NCBI GenBank assembly: GCA_018894105.1
Contig: CM032133.1
Span: forward strand, 13,964,501-14,028,500
Length of the DNA stretch: 64,000 nucleotides
Direction: 5' to 3'
Source of the DNA: Jacaranda mimosifolia
Taxonomy: Eukaryota > Streptophyta > Magnoliopsida > Lamiales > Bignoniaceae
Under the pieces are notes generated by a model, which saw only the letters and a list, made by a program, of their open reading frames with translations, was not told the DNA's origin and did no database searches. Below are positions 1 to 11,500 of the stretch, piece after piece. Positions within the stretch are counted from its first letter, which is position 1; each line of letters opens with the position of its first letter. A program made the translations under genes and the position numbers.

Positions 1-860
1 CAATGAGGCAGGTGATTTAGCGTGAAATTAGTATTCTTGCATGTTGTCCAAGATACAGTTAACTTTTGTACCTCAATCTGGGATAATTGTACTTGATTTC
101 TTCGCATTTGCGCCTCACTTGGGCAATGAGGCAGGTGATTTAGCGTGAAATTAGCATTCATGCATGTTGTCCAAGACACAATTAACTTTGTACCTCAATC
201 CGGGATAATTGTACTTGATTTCTTTGCATTTGCGCCTCACTTGGGCAATGAGGCAGACGATTTAGCGTGAAATTAGTATTCTTGCATGTTGTCCTAGACA
301 CAGTTAACTTTTGTACCTCAATCCGGGATAATTGTACCTGATTTCTTCGCATTTGTGCCTCACTTGGGCAATGAGGCAGGTGATTTAGCGTGAAATTAGC
401 ATTCTTGCATGTTGTCCGAGACACAGTTAACTTTGTACCTCAATCCGGGATAATTGTACCTGATTTCTTCACATTTGCGCCTCACTTGGGCAATGAGGCT
501 GGTGATTTAGCGTGAAATTAGTATTCTTGCATGTTGTCCGAGACACAGTTAACTTTTGTACCTCAATCCAGAATAACTGTACCTAATTTCTTCGCATTTG
601 CGCCTCACTTGGGCAATGAGGCAGGTGATTTAGCGTGAAATTAGCATTCTTGCATATTGTCCGAGACACAGTTAACTTTTGTACCTCAATCTGGGATAAT
701 TGTATTTGATTTCTTCGCATTTGCGCCTCACTTGGGCAATGCGGTAGGTGATTTAGCATGAAATTAGCATTCTTGCATGTTGTCCGAGACACAGTTAACT
801 TTTGTACCTCAATTCGGGATAATTGTACTTGATTTCTTCGCATTTGCGCCTCACTTGGGC
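1..860. repeat. Tandem array A, period about 122-123 bp, seven copies
   Basis: Seven head-to-tail copies begin with the word CAATGAGGCAGGTGATTT at positions 1, 124, 246, 369, 491, 614 and 737, giving steps of 122-123 bp; the last copy ends near 860 in non-repetitive AT-rich DNA. Copies differ by scattered point changes. Open frames on the minus strand here are only the repeat read through and show no protein family. Within each unit the words GTACCTCAAT, GTACCTGATT and GCGCCTCACT lie 21 bp apart, which links this array to arrays B, C and D. The array runs off the left edge of the window. Confidence 0.95.
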
Positions 861-1105
861 AACTTTGTACTTAATATCTTGATATTTTTACTAATATTTT
901 TGAATTGAAATTTGTTCAAAGATTTGCTTTTTAATTCTTGGTAATTAATAACCAAACTATTGAAGTATGTGTCCAATATTTATCATATGAATAAAATAAT
1001 ATTAAAAATTTTAAGTTGTTAATCACTAGTGTTCAACGGATGAATGTTATCAATCGCAGTAATGAAATAATACTTATGCTTTCAAAGATGTAAAGAAATG
1101 AGAAT
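861..1105. other. AT-rich spacer between arrays A and B
   Basis: Unique AT-rich sequence with no supported gene, RNA or repeat. Confidence 0.7.
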
Positions 1106-2105
1106 TTGCCTATGATATCCACCCTATCATCCGCACAAATTCGTACTTCACCAGATCCGATAATATCAGATTATTGTACTTGCTCATCATTACAATTATT
1201 GGAGAATAATTATTCAGTTGCAATAAGTATACTTCAAGAAAACAAATCTTATACTTTGTTTGTTCCAGATTGTACTTCATATCTCCAGAATTGTACTGAG
1301 TTTGTACTTTGTTCCCCTGAATTGTACTTAGTTTCCTGTGAATTGTACTCAAGATATCCTCCTTGTTTTAATTGAATTTGAGTGTTCTTCAGCGAAACAC
1401 ATTTTATACTTTCTTTTTTCCAGGTTTGTACCTCATTGCCCTCAAAATGCACTCAAATCTGCCGCCCAGTTTCAATTGAATTGAAGTGTACTTCAATGAA
1501 GCACATTTTATACTCTGTTTATTCTGAATTTGTACCTCGTTTCCCATGAATTGTACTCAAGATCCCCGCCTTGTTTCAATTGAATTTAAGTGTTCTTCAG
1601 CGAAACACATTTTATACTTTCTTTTTTCCGGGTTTGTACCTCATTGCCCTCAAAATGCACTCAAATCTGCCGCCCAATTTCAATTGAATTGAAGTGTACT
1701 TCAACGAAGCACATATACTCTCTTTATTTGAATTTGTACTTTATTTTCGATGAATTATACTCAGGATCCCCGCCTTGTTTCAATTGAATTTAAGTGTTCT
1801 TCAGCAAAGCACATTTTATACTTTCTTTTTTTCGGGTTTGTACCTTATTGCCCTCAGAATGCACTCAAATCTACTGCCCAGTTTCAATTGAATTTAAGTG
1901 TTCTTCAGCGAAACACATTTTATACTCTATTTATTTGAATTTGCACTTTGTTTTCCATGAATTGTACTCAGGATCCCCGCCTTGTTTCAATTGAATTTAA
2001 GTGTTCTTCAATGAAACACATTTTATACTTTCTTTTTTCTGGGTTTTTACCTCATTTCCCCTGAATTGTATTCAAATTCCCCGCTCTGTTTCAATTGAAT
2101 TTAAG
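1106..2105. repeat. Tandem array B, period about 206 bp with 21-22 bp sub-rhythm
   Basis: From about 1363 the sequence repeats with a step of 204-208 bp (TTGTTTCAATTGAATTTAAG at 1571, 1775 and 1982, and a diverged copy near 1363). Each unit consists of two related halves of about 100 bp, both carrying TTTCAATTGAATT, AAGTG and TTCTTCA. The preceding stretch 1106-1362 is a more diverged part built from GAATTGTACT words about 20-21 bp apart. Small plus-strand open frames in it share no recognisable domain and follow the repeat period, so I do not call them genes. Confidence 0.9.
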
Positions 2106-3211
2106 TTATAAATAATTAATGGAAAATTATACTTACATACAAAAAAATATTATAAACAAATTATGCTTCAATTTACACATGTATTTACATACAAGTGATT
2201 CAAATCCTGGCATTTTCATGAGTTAATATTCTATACGCGATATTCGCACGATATTTATCAATATCAATTGTTCTAGCATCCCTCCAGAACTCGGGGGTGT
2301 CTTTAGCAAAACATTCTGCCCAAAGGCATACATAGACACCACAATCCACTGTACCCACTTGCTGCCTGCTTTTTCTCTGCTTTATCTGTTCATCTACACG
2401 ACTCCCCAATGAAAGCTTCATGTACCGAGAATAGAATGAAGCCTACAAAGATATTGATCAGTTGTTGACTCCCTACTTTATGAAGAAATCATAGGGAAAG
2501 AAAGCAAACTTACAATGGCAACAGCTATCGGTTTGTATCTGGCGGTCATTATTGAATTCATGTATAAGAAAGAACAAGTCGAGGTGTCGAGGATAACCAA
2601 GAACTAGTACTGGTGCCGGCAAATCGGTAGGATTATGTAACGACACTTGTTTAAAACATCCACCGTGAGCTCTTCCAAATCTGTATAGGTGAAGTTGTTA
2701 AGTTTAAGCTTCAACTCCACAAATTCTTCATCCGTAATATCCTTGATGTTGCGTTCCTCTAGTCGATCTAATATATTAGCCTATGAAGTATAAAACAAAT
2801 GGTTAGACTCATTTGTCACCGTGAACTAAATTAAGTTAGGAAACTGCCACATACCTGCGCTATTAAAGACGTAAACCACACCTTGTGGTGATACTTCTTG
2901 CTGAAAGATGGGCTACATAATATCGACATGTAATAGTCCACTATGTCACCGGTAAGTTCTCCTCCAAATAAGAGCTCACAAAAGTTTTTTCCATCCAGAA
3001 ATTGTCTTGCTCCTTCCCAGATAGTCACCCTATACAATTGTTAATTGTTAGTTCAGATACCAATTTATCCAACAGAAAAAGAATAAGCAAATTTTGTTAC
3101 CTCAAATTATCTCTTCTGACAAAGTTGTCGATGACTTCTCGCTCTTCTACTGGAATAAGAGCAAGTCCTCTATAATCCGTCATTCCTGGCCACTTCAGTC
3201 TTTGGGATGGT

Positions 3212-3274
3212 TGGTTCATCTACCACCTGGAGTGGTTCATCTGCCACCAGGATTGGTTCATCTGCCACTTGGGG
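3212..3274 (-). repeat. Three 21 bp repeats (seven codons) inside the Ulp1-like remnant
   Basis: Three exact-length copies of a 21 bp unit (TGGTTCATCTRCCACCWGGRK, at 3212, 3233 and 3254). On the minus strand they read as a seven-residue repeat of the form VADEPIL / VADEPLQ / VVDEPTI. They lie just upstream of the coding segment that ends at 3101 and directly abut array C, which keeps a 21-22 bp rhythm without an open frame. Confidence 0.85.
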
Positions 3275-4330
3275 TACAAAACACAGCAGATAGGTACAAA
3301 GTATCAACTATTGAAGTAGAAAAGATAAGCACATGAAGTACATATATCACCAACATGGAGTACAAAACTCAAGCACATCAGGTGTAAAGTGTCAACTATT
3401 GAAGTTGAAAAGATAAGCACATGAAGTACAGACATCACCAATATAGTGTACAAAACTCAAGCACATAAGTATAAAGTGTCAACTGTTGAAGTAGAAAAGA
3501 TAATCACATGAAGTACAGACATCACCAACATGGTGTACAAAACTCAAGCACAAACTGTTGAAGTAGAAAAGATAAGCACATGAAGTACAAACATCACCAA
3601 TATGGTGTACAAAACTCAAGCACATAGGTATAAAGTGTCAACTATTGAAGTAGAAAAGATAAGCACATGAAGTACAGACATCACCAATATGGTGTACAAA
3701 ACTCAAGCACAAACTGTTGAAGTAGAAAAGATAAGCACATGAAGTATAGAAATCACCAATATGGTGTACAAAAACTCAAGCACATTAGGTATAAAGTGTC
3801 AACTATTAAAGTAGAAAAGATCAGCACTTGAAGTACAGATATCACCAACATGGTGTACAAAACTCAAGCACATAGGTATAAAGTGTCAACTGTTGAAGTA
3901 GAAAAGATAAGCACATGAAGTACAGACATCACCAATATAGTGTACAAAACTCAAGCACATTAGGTATAAAGTGTCAACTATTGAAGTAGAAAAGATCAGC
4001 ACTTGAGTACAGACATCACCAACTTGGTGTACAAAACTTAAGCACATAGGTATAAAGTGTCAACTGTTGAAGTAGAAAAGATAAGCACATGAAGTACACA
4101 CATCACCAATATGGTGTACAAAACTCAAGCACATTAGGTATAAAGTGTCAACTATTAAAGTAGAAAAGATCAGCACTTGAAGTACAGACATCACCAATAT
4201 GGTGTACAAAACTCAAGCACATTAGATATAAAGTGTCAACTATTGAACTAGAAAAGATCAGCACATAAGTGCAAGTATCACCAACATGAAGTATAAGACA
4301 TCATCCATTAAGTGCAAATATCAACCAATC
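3275..4330. repeat. Tandem array C, period about 87 bp, inside an intron of the Ulp1-like remnant
   Basis: About eleven copies of a unit containing GAAGTAGAAAAGATAAGCAC, ATGAAGTACAGACATCACC, ATGGTGTACAAAACTCAAGC and ATAGGTATAAAGTGTC. Steps between GAAGTAGAAAAG words are 88, 87, 72 and 87 bp at 3313, 3401, 3488, 3560 and 3647; the short step is a deletion of part of a unit. Within a unit the GTAC/GTAT/GTAG words are 22, 21, 22 and 22 bp apart, which sums to 87. The array fills the gap between the acidic exon (ends 4433) and the exon ending at 3101. Confidence 0.93.
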
Positions 4331-6099
4331 AAGTATAAGATATCATAACATTTATTACAAACAGACAGTTTACAAATGAAATGCAAGTAGCAAAAAAATA
4401 AAACATTAAGTAGTGTATACACCTTCTTCTCTTCTTGTTCTTTGTTTTTTTGTGCACGAGGACGAGCACGATAGGTCTTTGTCACTTGTCTTGCTCTTTT
4501 GGTTGCTGTGGTGCTTGGGGGCTGACAAAATATAGAGATTTCTGTTTTGGCTTCCTGTCTTCTCGATTGCGCACATTTGTCACAATCGAAAACATGACAT
4601 TTGCCACTTTAATATCAGATTCCTCGAACTCAGCCGCTTGAATTGGTATATAATGTTCTATCTTCAAAGGTATGGGGGAATTTAAAGGATCATGACGTTG
4701 TTTGGTTCGACTTTCATCATCCACCATGTCTTCAGAATCATCCCCTTCTTTCTGTGCATCATGTACCAAATCAAGTACCCCTCATACACATACTCACCAG
4801 CTTCCTGCTCAAGCTCCACCCCATCAGTCTCTTCCTCAGTTAGATGCTCCTCCTCACTCTGCTCCTTCATTGCCATGTATTCGAATGAAGCAATTTTTTC
4901 TTTCAATGATTTAATTTCTTCACCTTTCGCTGCAATAATTGCTTCATATATTGTATGATCACAGACATGGACTTCACTGATGGCAGTACTGGTAGCCTCT
5001 GATTTCTTGATCAAATCAGCCAATTCTAACTCCTCTGGAGCAGGGTTGAGGGCTACAACCTATTACAATGGAAATAATTATCAAATCAAATTATTATACA
5101 AAAAACAAATAATGAATTATTACAATTATTACCATATTTGCTGTAACTTGCTTCAATTTATTCTCTGCCTGCTACACATTTTGTGGGAGTTTGCTATCCT
5201 TCTACTGGTAAAAGCGTGGAAACTCAAACAAACTCACTGGTGTAGCCAGTGACGAGATGCATTCATAAACCCATGCCTGTCATTCATAAATTGAAAAATT
5301 ATACTCACTTGAATATAAATATAATCAATGCTATTAGAAAATGAAGCAAACACTTACCATCAAGCCGACTGTACACCTATTAATGTACTTATTTCTTCTT
5401 TCTCCACCTACTCCTAAATGGTTCTTCATATCTCAGACAAGAAAATTGTATGCAGCTATGCCCCATGCATACAGACCAACTCTAGACAAATTGTCCAAGT
5501 ATGGTAGGAGAAATCATGGAGTCCAATAATTAGATGTTGGAAACATAATACAATTAAAAACAAAAACTATGTACAACCTACAAAAATTATTCAAGTTCTC
5601 CACACTATCCTTATATACATACTCCTCAAGTTTTTTTGCTATTTCAGATCTAGTTATATTTTGCAGCTTTCCAGAAAAAAAGCGGTTAAAGGTTGAAGAC
5701 TTCATCTTCAATGTTATATCAACAGATTGCCCCACATGTGGCAACCCTAAAACCATTGAAAATTCAGCTGTAGAAAAAGGAACCTCAAGCCCCTCCGCAA
5801 AATGAAATGAGAGCTTTTTTTGGTCAAACCTCCTAAGTATAGCTTCAAGCCGAATGAAACTTGAACTTAACTTAGGCATATCCATGTATATATAGAAAGG
5901 GGTCTTCTTTTTATTCAAGCTTGGACCCCATCTTGGACCTCACAAGCTCCAATTTACTCTGAAAATATTGGGGGGAGCAACGAGAACAGACCTCACAATG
6001 TCTTGGCTTTGCTGTAATGACAAAAAAAAAAGAGGATATAAACAGATAATAAAGTAACCCTTTTAGATAGAGTGTACTAAAAACTTGAATGTTTTCTAC

Positions 6100-7560
6100 T
6101 AAACAAGCTTCAAAAATGTACTTTAGAAACACATAATATATACTACACTTTCAGTTATTCTATACTTCAGGCTTGAATTTTTTATATTACAGTTGCTTCT
6201 AAAATGTAATGCAGATACACAGATTATATACTAAAGTTCCATTTAATGCATACTGCAGGCTTAAAGGTTTTATACTTCAGTTATTTCTAAAATGTACTGC
6301 ATATGCAAAGATTATATAATATATTTTTAGTTAATGTATAATGCAGACTTGAATGTTTATGTACTAAAATGCTTCTAATATGTACTGCAACAACACATAT
6401 TATATACTATACTTATGCCTAAAGTTTACTGCCAGTTTGAATGTTTTATACTACATTTGTTTTTAAAATTTACTGCACATACAAAGATTTTATACTAACT
6501 TTTGCCTAAAGTGTACTCCAGATGCCCATAAAATATACTGCAGTTATACAAATTATATATTACCTTTTGCCTAATGTGTACTACAAGTTTGAATGCTTTA
6601 TACTACACTTATGCCTAAAGTGTACTGCCAGTTTGAATGTTTTATACTACTTTGCTTCTAAAATGTACTGCACCAACAGAGATTTTATACTACACTTTTG
6701 CCTAAAGTGTACTCCAGATGCTTCTAAAATGTACTGCAGCTATTCAGATTATATACTACCTTTTGCCTAATGTATACTGCAAGCTTGATGCTTTATACTA
6801 CATACATTTATTTCTAAAATGTACTGCAGCAACACAGATTATATAGTACACTTATGCCTAAAGTGTACTGCCAGTTTGAATATTTTATACTACATTTGTT
6901 TCTGAAATGTACTGCATCTACAGAGATTTTATGCTACACTTTTGCCTAAAGTGTACTCCAAATGTGCAAAAATGTACTGCAGCTATGCAGATTATATACT
7001 ACCTTTTGCCTAATGTGTACTGCAAGTTTGAATGCTTTATACTCATACATTTGTTTTCAAAATGTACTGCAGCAACACAGATTATATACTACATTTATGC
7101 CTAAAGTGTACTGCCAGTTTGAATATTTTATACTACATTTGTTCCTAAAATTTACTGCACCTACAAAGATTTTATGCTACACTTTTGCCTAAAGTGTACT
7201 CCAAATGCGCCTAAAATGTACTGTAGCTATAAAGATTATATACTACCTTTTGCCTAATGTGTACTGCAAACTTGAATGCTTTATACTACATGTGTTTGTT
7301 TCTAAAATGTACTGCAACAACAGATTATATACTACACCTATGCCTAAAGTGCACTGCCCGTTTGAATGTTTTATACTGCATTTGCTTCTAAAATGTACTG
7401 CGCCTACACAGATTATATACTACATTTATGCCTAACGTGTACTACCAATTTGAATATTTTATACTACATTTGCTTCTAAATTGTACTGTGGTTACCCACA
7501 TTATATACTACACTTTTGCTAATGTGTACTGCATGCTTGCATGTTCTGTACTACAGATAA
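6100..7560. repeat. Tandem array D, 88 bp units (four 22 bp steps) in a higher-order repeat of about 243 bp
   Basis: Words TGTACTGC, TATACTAC, TGTACTCC and their variants recur every 22 bp; four consecutive 22 bp steps can be counted starting from the TGTACTGCCAG words. Copies of AAAGTGTACTGCCAGTTTGA at about 6616, 6859 and 7102 show a longer period of about 243 bp. The plus-strand open frames between 6522 and 7435 are the array read through (Tyr/Cys/Leu-rich and in shifting frames, since 22 is not a multiple of 3) and are not credible proteins. Confidence 0.93.
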
Positions 7561-8546
7561 CACACTATCACATTCAGATAGTTTTATAATATAATTTCAC
7601 CATACAATTTCAGTTAAAAAGAAGTATAAACCCCTAAAAGGTGAAGTGCAACTTTCATGACCTTCAAGTACAAATCAGAAGTTCCCATCTCACAATAGAA
7701 ATCATATATATATCAAATGGGTTTAAGTGTTTAATGACTAAAAAATGAATAAAAACCCTTAACATGAGAAAATAAACAAGAAATGAGTGCAACACTGAAA
7801 AATCACGGACATTTGAAGTTTCAAATGCAGAAAACATACATTTGTTCCTTTTCGTCACTTCTTTTTGTACTTTGCTTCTTTTTGCAGCTGTTTTTCCTTC
7901 CATTGTCGAAGAAAAATGACAGAAATTTTGTTGCTTTTTTTTTTTTTTTTTTTTAACTTCTTCTTCTTCTTCTCGCGTCAGTGGTAGAGGAATGGTTTTG
8001 CGCCCTTTTCTTTTGACGCTTAGAGAAGTCGATTTCAGGCAAAAATAAAAAAAAGAAAGCGTTCTTCTTAAGAGAGAACTCACTTCCCAAGTATTTTTGT
8101 TGTTTTTTTCCAGCTGCAAGGGTATACAGATCTTTCTAAAAGATATGTGGAGTGATTTCTAATTTTTGTGAAAAAATGAGGAGTTTAGTGTGTAAATATT
8201 TAAATAGGGACTGAATAATAAACCAAAAGTAGGTTAAATTTTTTTTTTTCTAATTAACTCTATTTACAAAAAGCATAAAATGAAAACATTTAGAAATCCC
8301 AAAAGTTTGACTAGCAAGTTTGACTGACAAGAAAAACAAATTCGCTGCAAGAAGACGAACAGGAAGAAAACGCGGTGGACTTTCTTCTCCTCAATCTTCG
8401 AATCTTCGTTTCCTCCCCTCGTTTCTCACCTCAATTCTTCCATCTAATTGCGCTAATATTTATGTAATTAGTGTCCCAGTTTTTGATTTTATTTGTTTAT
8501 TTATCTCCAATTTTGGAGGAATCGGAGACGCCTTATCTGATCATCG
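7561..8546. other. Spacer, IRE1 promoter and 5' leader region
   Basis: About 1 kb between array D and the IRE1 start codon. It holds a T-tract followed by TTC repeats at about 7928-7970 and several A/T runs. The minus-strand open frame here is low-complexity (Lys-rich poly-A translation) and I do not call it a gene. TTGAC words (W-box core) occur twice at about 8306-8325; their function is not shown. Confidence 0.5.
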
Positions 8547-11500
8547 ATGCAACGCCGCTCGTTGGTGCTGTTTGTATGCGTTATATTTATATCGGGGGCA
8601 TTTTCTGGCTACGCCCACGATTTTCTGAACTTGAATAATGGTGTCAAACAGTACGGCGGCGTTTTTCAAGCTTCACGTCGAACTTTGTTGTCCGATGCTA
8701 AGTAAGTCGTGCTCTGTTGCATTTTTTGCTTATTTGTTTTTGTTTTTGTTGTTGTTGTTGTTTTTTTTTTTTTTTCTTTTTTTTAAATTTATTCATGATA
8801 TATTAGTTGGTGAGGGGGTAAGGTTGGTTGCCATTATATTTGAGGTGGGACGAGTAATTAACTTGTTTTCGTTTTTAAGAGTTTATTTCATTTGTGAAAT
8901 CAGGGGACCGGAGACCGCATTAGTAGCTGCTTTGGATGGTACTATTTATCTATTGGAAGTTGGTTCTATGAAACCACTCTGGTCATTTTCATCAGGACCA
9001 CAAATTTACTCATCATATCAGGCTCCTGTTAATGATACGGAAAATCTCACTGGAATAGGAGGCAATTACTTCATTGATTGTGGGGATGATTGGGAATTGT
9101 ATGCACATAACAGCCTTGGCAAGCTGGTATGTATTTAATTATCACATCCTCAAACTGTATTGGTTAGAGTTACAATTTATAAAGCTATGTGATATATGTG
9201 GAGAAGTCTTCTATGGCATGGCAGAAATATTGTTTATTATTGAGTTTGCTCATCCTGTTATGTTGATGTTACATTATATAAATTTGCTGTGAGTTCAGGG
9301 CATTTGTGCCTGGAATATGCGATCTTCAAACTAGGTATAGCTTTCTCTTGTTCATCTTCTCTATAGCTGTTACCTATATTGATAATAGACAGTTGGACAG
9401 TGCTTGCTTGGCAGCTTGCATTTGTGACCATGGGTTCATGTATTTAAGCAGCGGATTCAATTTAGATTTATAACTGAATGAAAGGTGTATCAATATGTTT
9501 TTGATGTTTGAATTCTTTTCTAATAAATTAGTGACTAAAAAATGTTTCAGAAGGGTGGCAAGGTAAATCTTGAACTTACTTACAGGCTTTAAAATGCTAT
9601 TTGAGTAGTAGCTTAGGTTTTAAAGGCTTAATGAATTGATAAGCTCACTCTCAAGAAGGAAAAATCAGGTGGTTTGACTCTTTAGTTCGTCAGAGGAAAA
9701 ATAGTTCAGGTGCTCTGGCCGCTCGAGATGTTCTCAAAGCTAAAGAAACAGACAGATGATAAATAAGAAGTTTAGAGACTGCTCCTGAAATCCTTTAAGC
9801 ATTAGTGCTGAGGATATATTTCCTCACACAATCACAAGGAAATTTCAGTTTTATGTGGGAACTGAATTAGTTGATCTAAGCTGTCCTGCTTCACTTTGGT
9901 ACAATTTGTGGAAAGTTTGCCATATCTAGATGTTTGGCACAACCTTCAGAGCCAATATTTGAAGGATATGGTTGCACTACTTTTTCAGTTCATTGTTTGC
10001 TGTAAAAGAGAGCATCCAATGATAAAGATCAATCAGGCACATTTGTTTATCAAGCAAACACTTAATATGATGCGCATTTAATGAAATTTACATTGAACAT
10101 CTACAACAAAGCAATCTAAAGCTTACCCTAGAACTATCTTTGATTTGCATAACTGTTATCAAAACACATCTGTAATTGTGCAGATATCTGTGCAATGTTT
10201 TGCTGAAACATACTCCTAAAGGAGTATTGCAAAGGGAAAATCTAGAAGAATGTGAACAGGGTGAAGAGACATGGGAAAATAGTAAGCCGAAGATGAATAT
10301 TCTGGAAACAAAAATTTGTTTACTGTTAATATTCTTGTACTAATTTAGGTTAGAAAATTAATTGATAGGGTGAAGAGGCATAGAGTCAGTCATTTCAAAG
10401 AGTTAGTCACCTATTTTACATCTGTATCTTCACTTTTTGAATGAAGGGGAGGACCTTTTTGTTCTTTCTGCCTGTTTCGATTTCTAAAATGGTGAGAGTA
10501 AGTCTTCTCTTCTGCTGGCTTCTGAACTCACTATGATAGAGAATTCTATGACAGTGTTCTAAGGAGTGGTTTTTCTCCTCAAAGTACCCTTTGGAATGGT
10601 TAATGTTGTTGTTATTTTTTATTAAGCTTTTCTAATAAGGTTTTCTTTACAGTCAATCACTCAGAGGCAAAATTTGTCCAAAATGAACCTTTTCCAGCTT
10701 CAACAAAGAATGTTTCACTTGTTTGTTCTTTTGTAGTCAATTGAGCTGGTTTTGCCAGAAACTTTTATTCTTAGAATATACTCATCTAAAAGGCTTGTCT
10801 TATGATTATCTTATATATTTCTTGTCTTTCAAAATAAGCTGTAAGCGGAACTGAGCTTTTGAGGTTGTATCCTGCTCAAGGCATGTTACCCCAGGCAGTT
10901 GAATGAAGTTATGCATCAGTAAAGTAAAACGTCTTCCATTTAAGAAATTTAGGCCATGTTTGTTTGCCAACTCCCAAAATTTAAACAAACAAACACTACA
11001 CATTCTACAATCTCACTCCCAAAATACAAAATTTATTCTCCAAAATCCCTCTATATATACACATATATAAATAATTTTAAAATACTCATTTCACTCCACC
11101 AACCCAACACAAATGTTATTGATGTGACATCTTGTCCCCTCCCAAAACACAAACAAACAAACAAATAATTTTCTCCCAATTCATTCTCTACCTACCACCC
11201 AAAACACAAACAAACCATCACATTTCTCAATCTCACTTCCCAAAAACTATTTTTGGCAAAATGCCCCAATTCACAACCAAACAAGAGTTAATAAATACAG
11301 TTGGCAGGAGTTTATAAACCAATTATATAAAGAACATATCATTTTGTCCTACTTTTTTCCGGATTGCATTCAATGTACATATCACTAAAGCTTATAGTAG
11401 GCCAGGAAACACCATTTGTCTTCTCAAAGAACATTTTGTTCTAGACTTTGATTACTTTATCTTAATAGGAAGATTCCAGTTTGAGTTTCGTTGATAGTAT

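Larger units (their letters stand above)
2200..5918 (-). pseudogene. Decayed Ulp1-type (C48) cysteine protease gene of transposon type
   Basis: A minus-strand gene remnant with plausible splice sites. The N-terminal exon (5918-5358) resembles the DUF1985-like domain found ahead of Ulp1 domains in Mutator-like elements (FSMVLGLPHVGQ, YAWGIAAYNFL). An acidic, coiled-coil-like exon follows (5059-4433), then exons ending at 3101, 3029-2855, 2780-2514 and 2442-2200. The last exon carries the Ulp1 active-site region QQVGTVDCGVYVCLWAE, with the catalytic Cys in DCGVYV. The remnant is dead: in-frame stops lie at 5514-5516 and 5433-5435, a stop at 2604-2606 falls where the catalytic His-Trp is expected, and frames shift near 4770 and 3170. 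In the family, SUMO-protease-like domains are carried by MULE (Kaonashi-type) and some CACTA transposons. I saw no terminal inverted repeats, so the element class is inferred. Confidence 0.75.

Noticed and set aside
182..843. Minus-strand open frames with a repeated SRTTCKNANFTLNHLPHCPSEAQ-like peptide
   Set aside because: They are array A read through; frames change between copies and no start context or domain is present.
1..4330. CRISPR-like direct repeats
   Set aside because: The units are contiguous with no unique spacers, and the surroundings are plant nuclear DNA.
6522..7435. Plus-strand Cys/Tyr-rich open frames that look like secreted repeats
   Set aside because: They follow the 22 bp and 88 bp DNA periods, not a codon period, and switch frame from copy to copy.
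7664..8119. Lys-rich minus-strand open frame of 151 codons
   Set aside because: Composition is driven by a poly-T/TTC tract; no domain, and it overlaps the likely IRE1 promoter.
8638..9138. A plus-strand open frame running from IRE1 exon 1 through intron 1 into exon 2
   Set aside because: The middle is a T-rich intron translated as Phe/Leu; the splice sites at 8702 and 8903 give the conserved lumenal sequence and a signal peptide in another frame.
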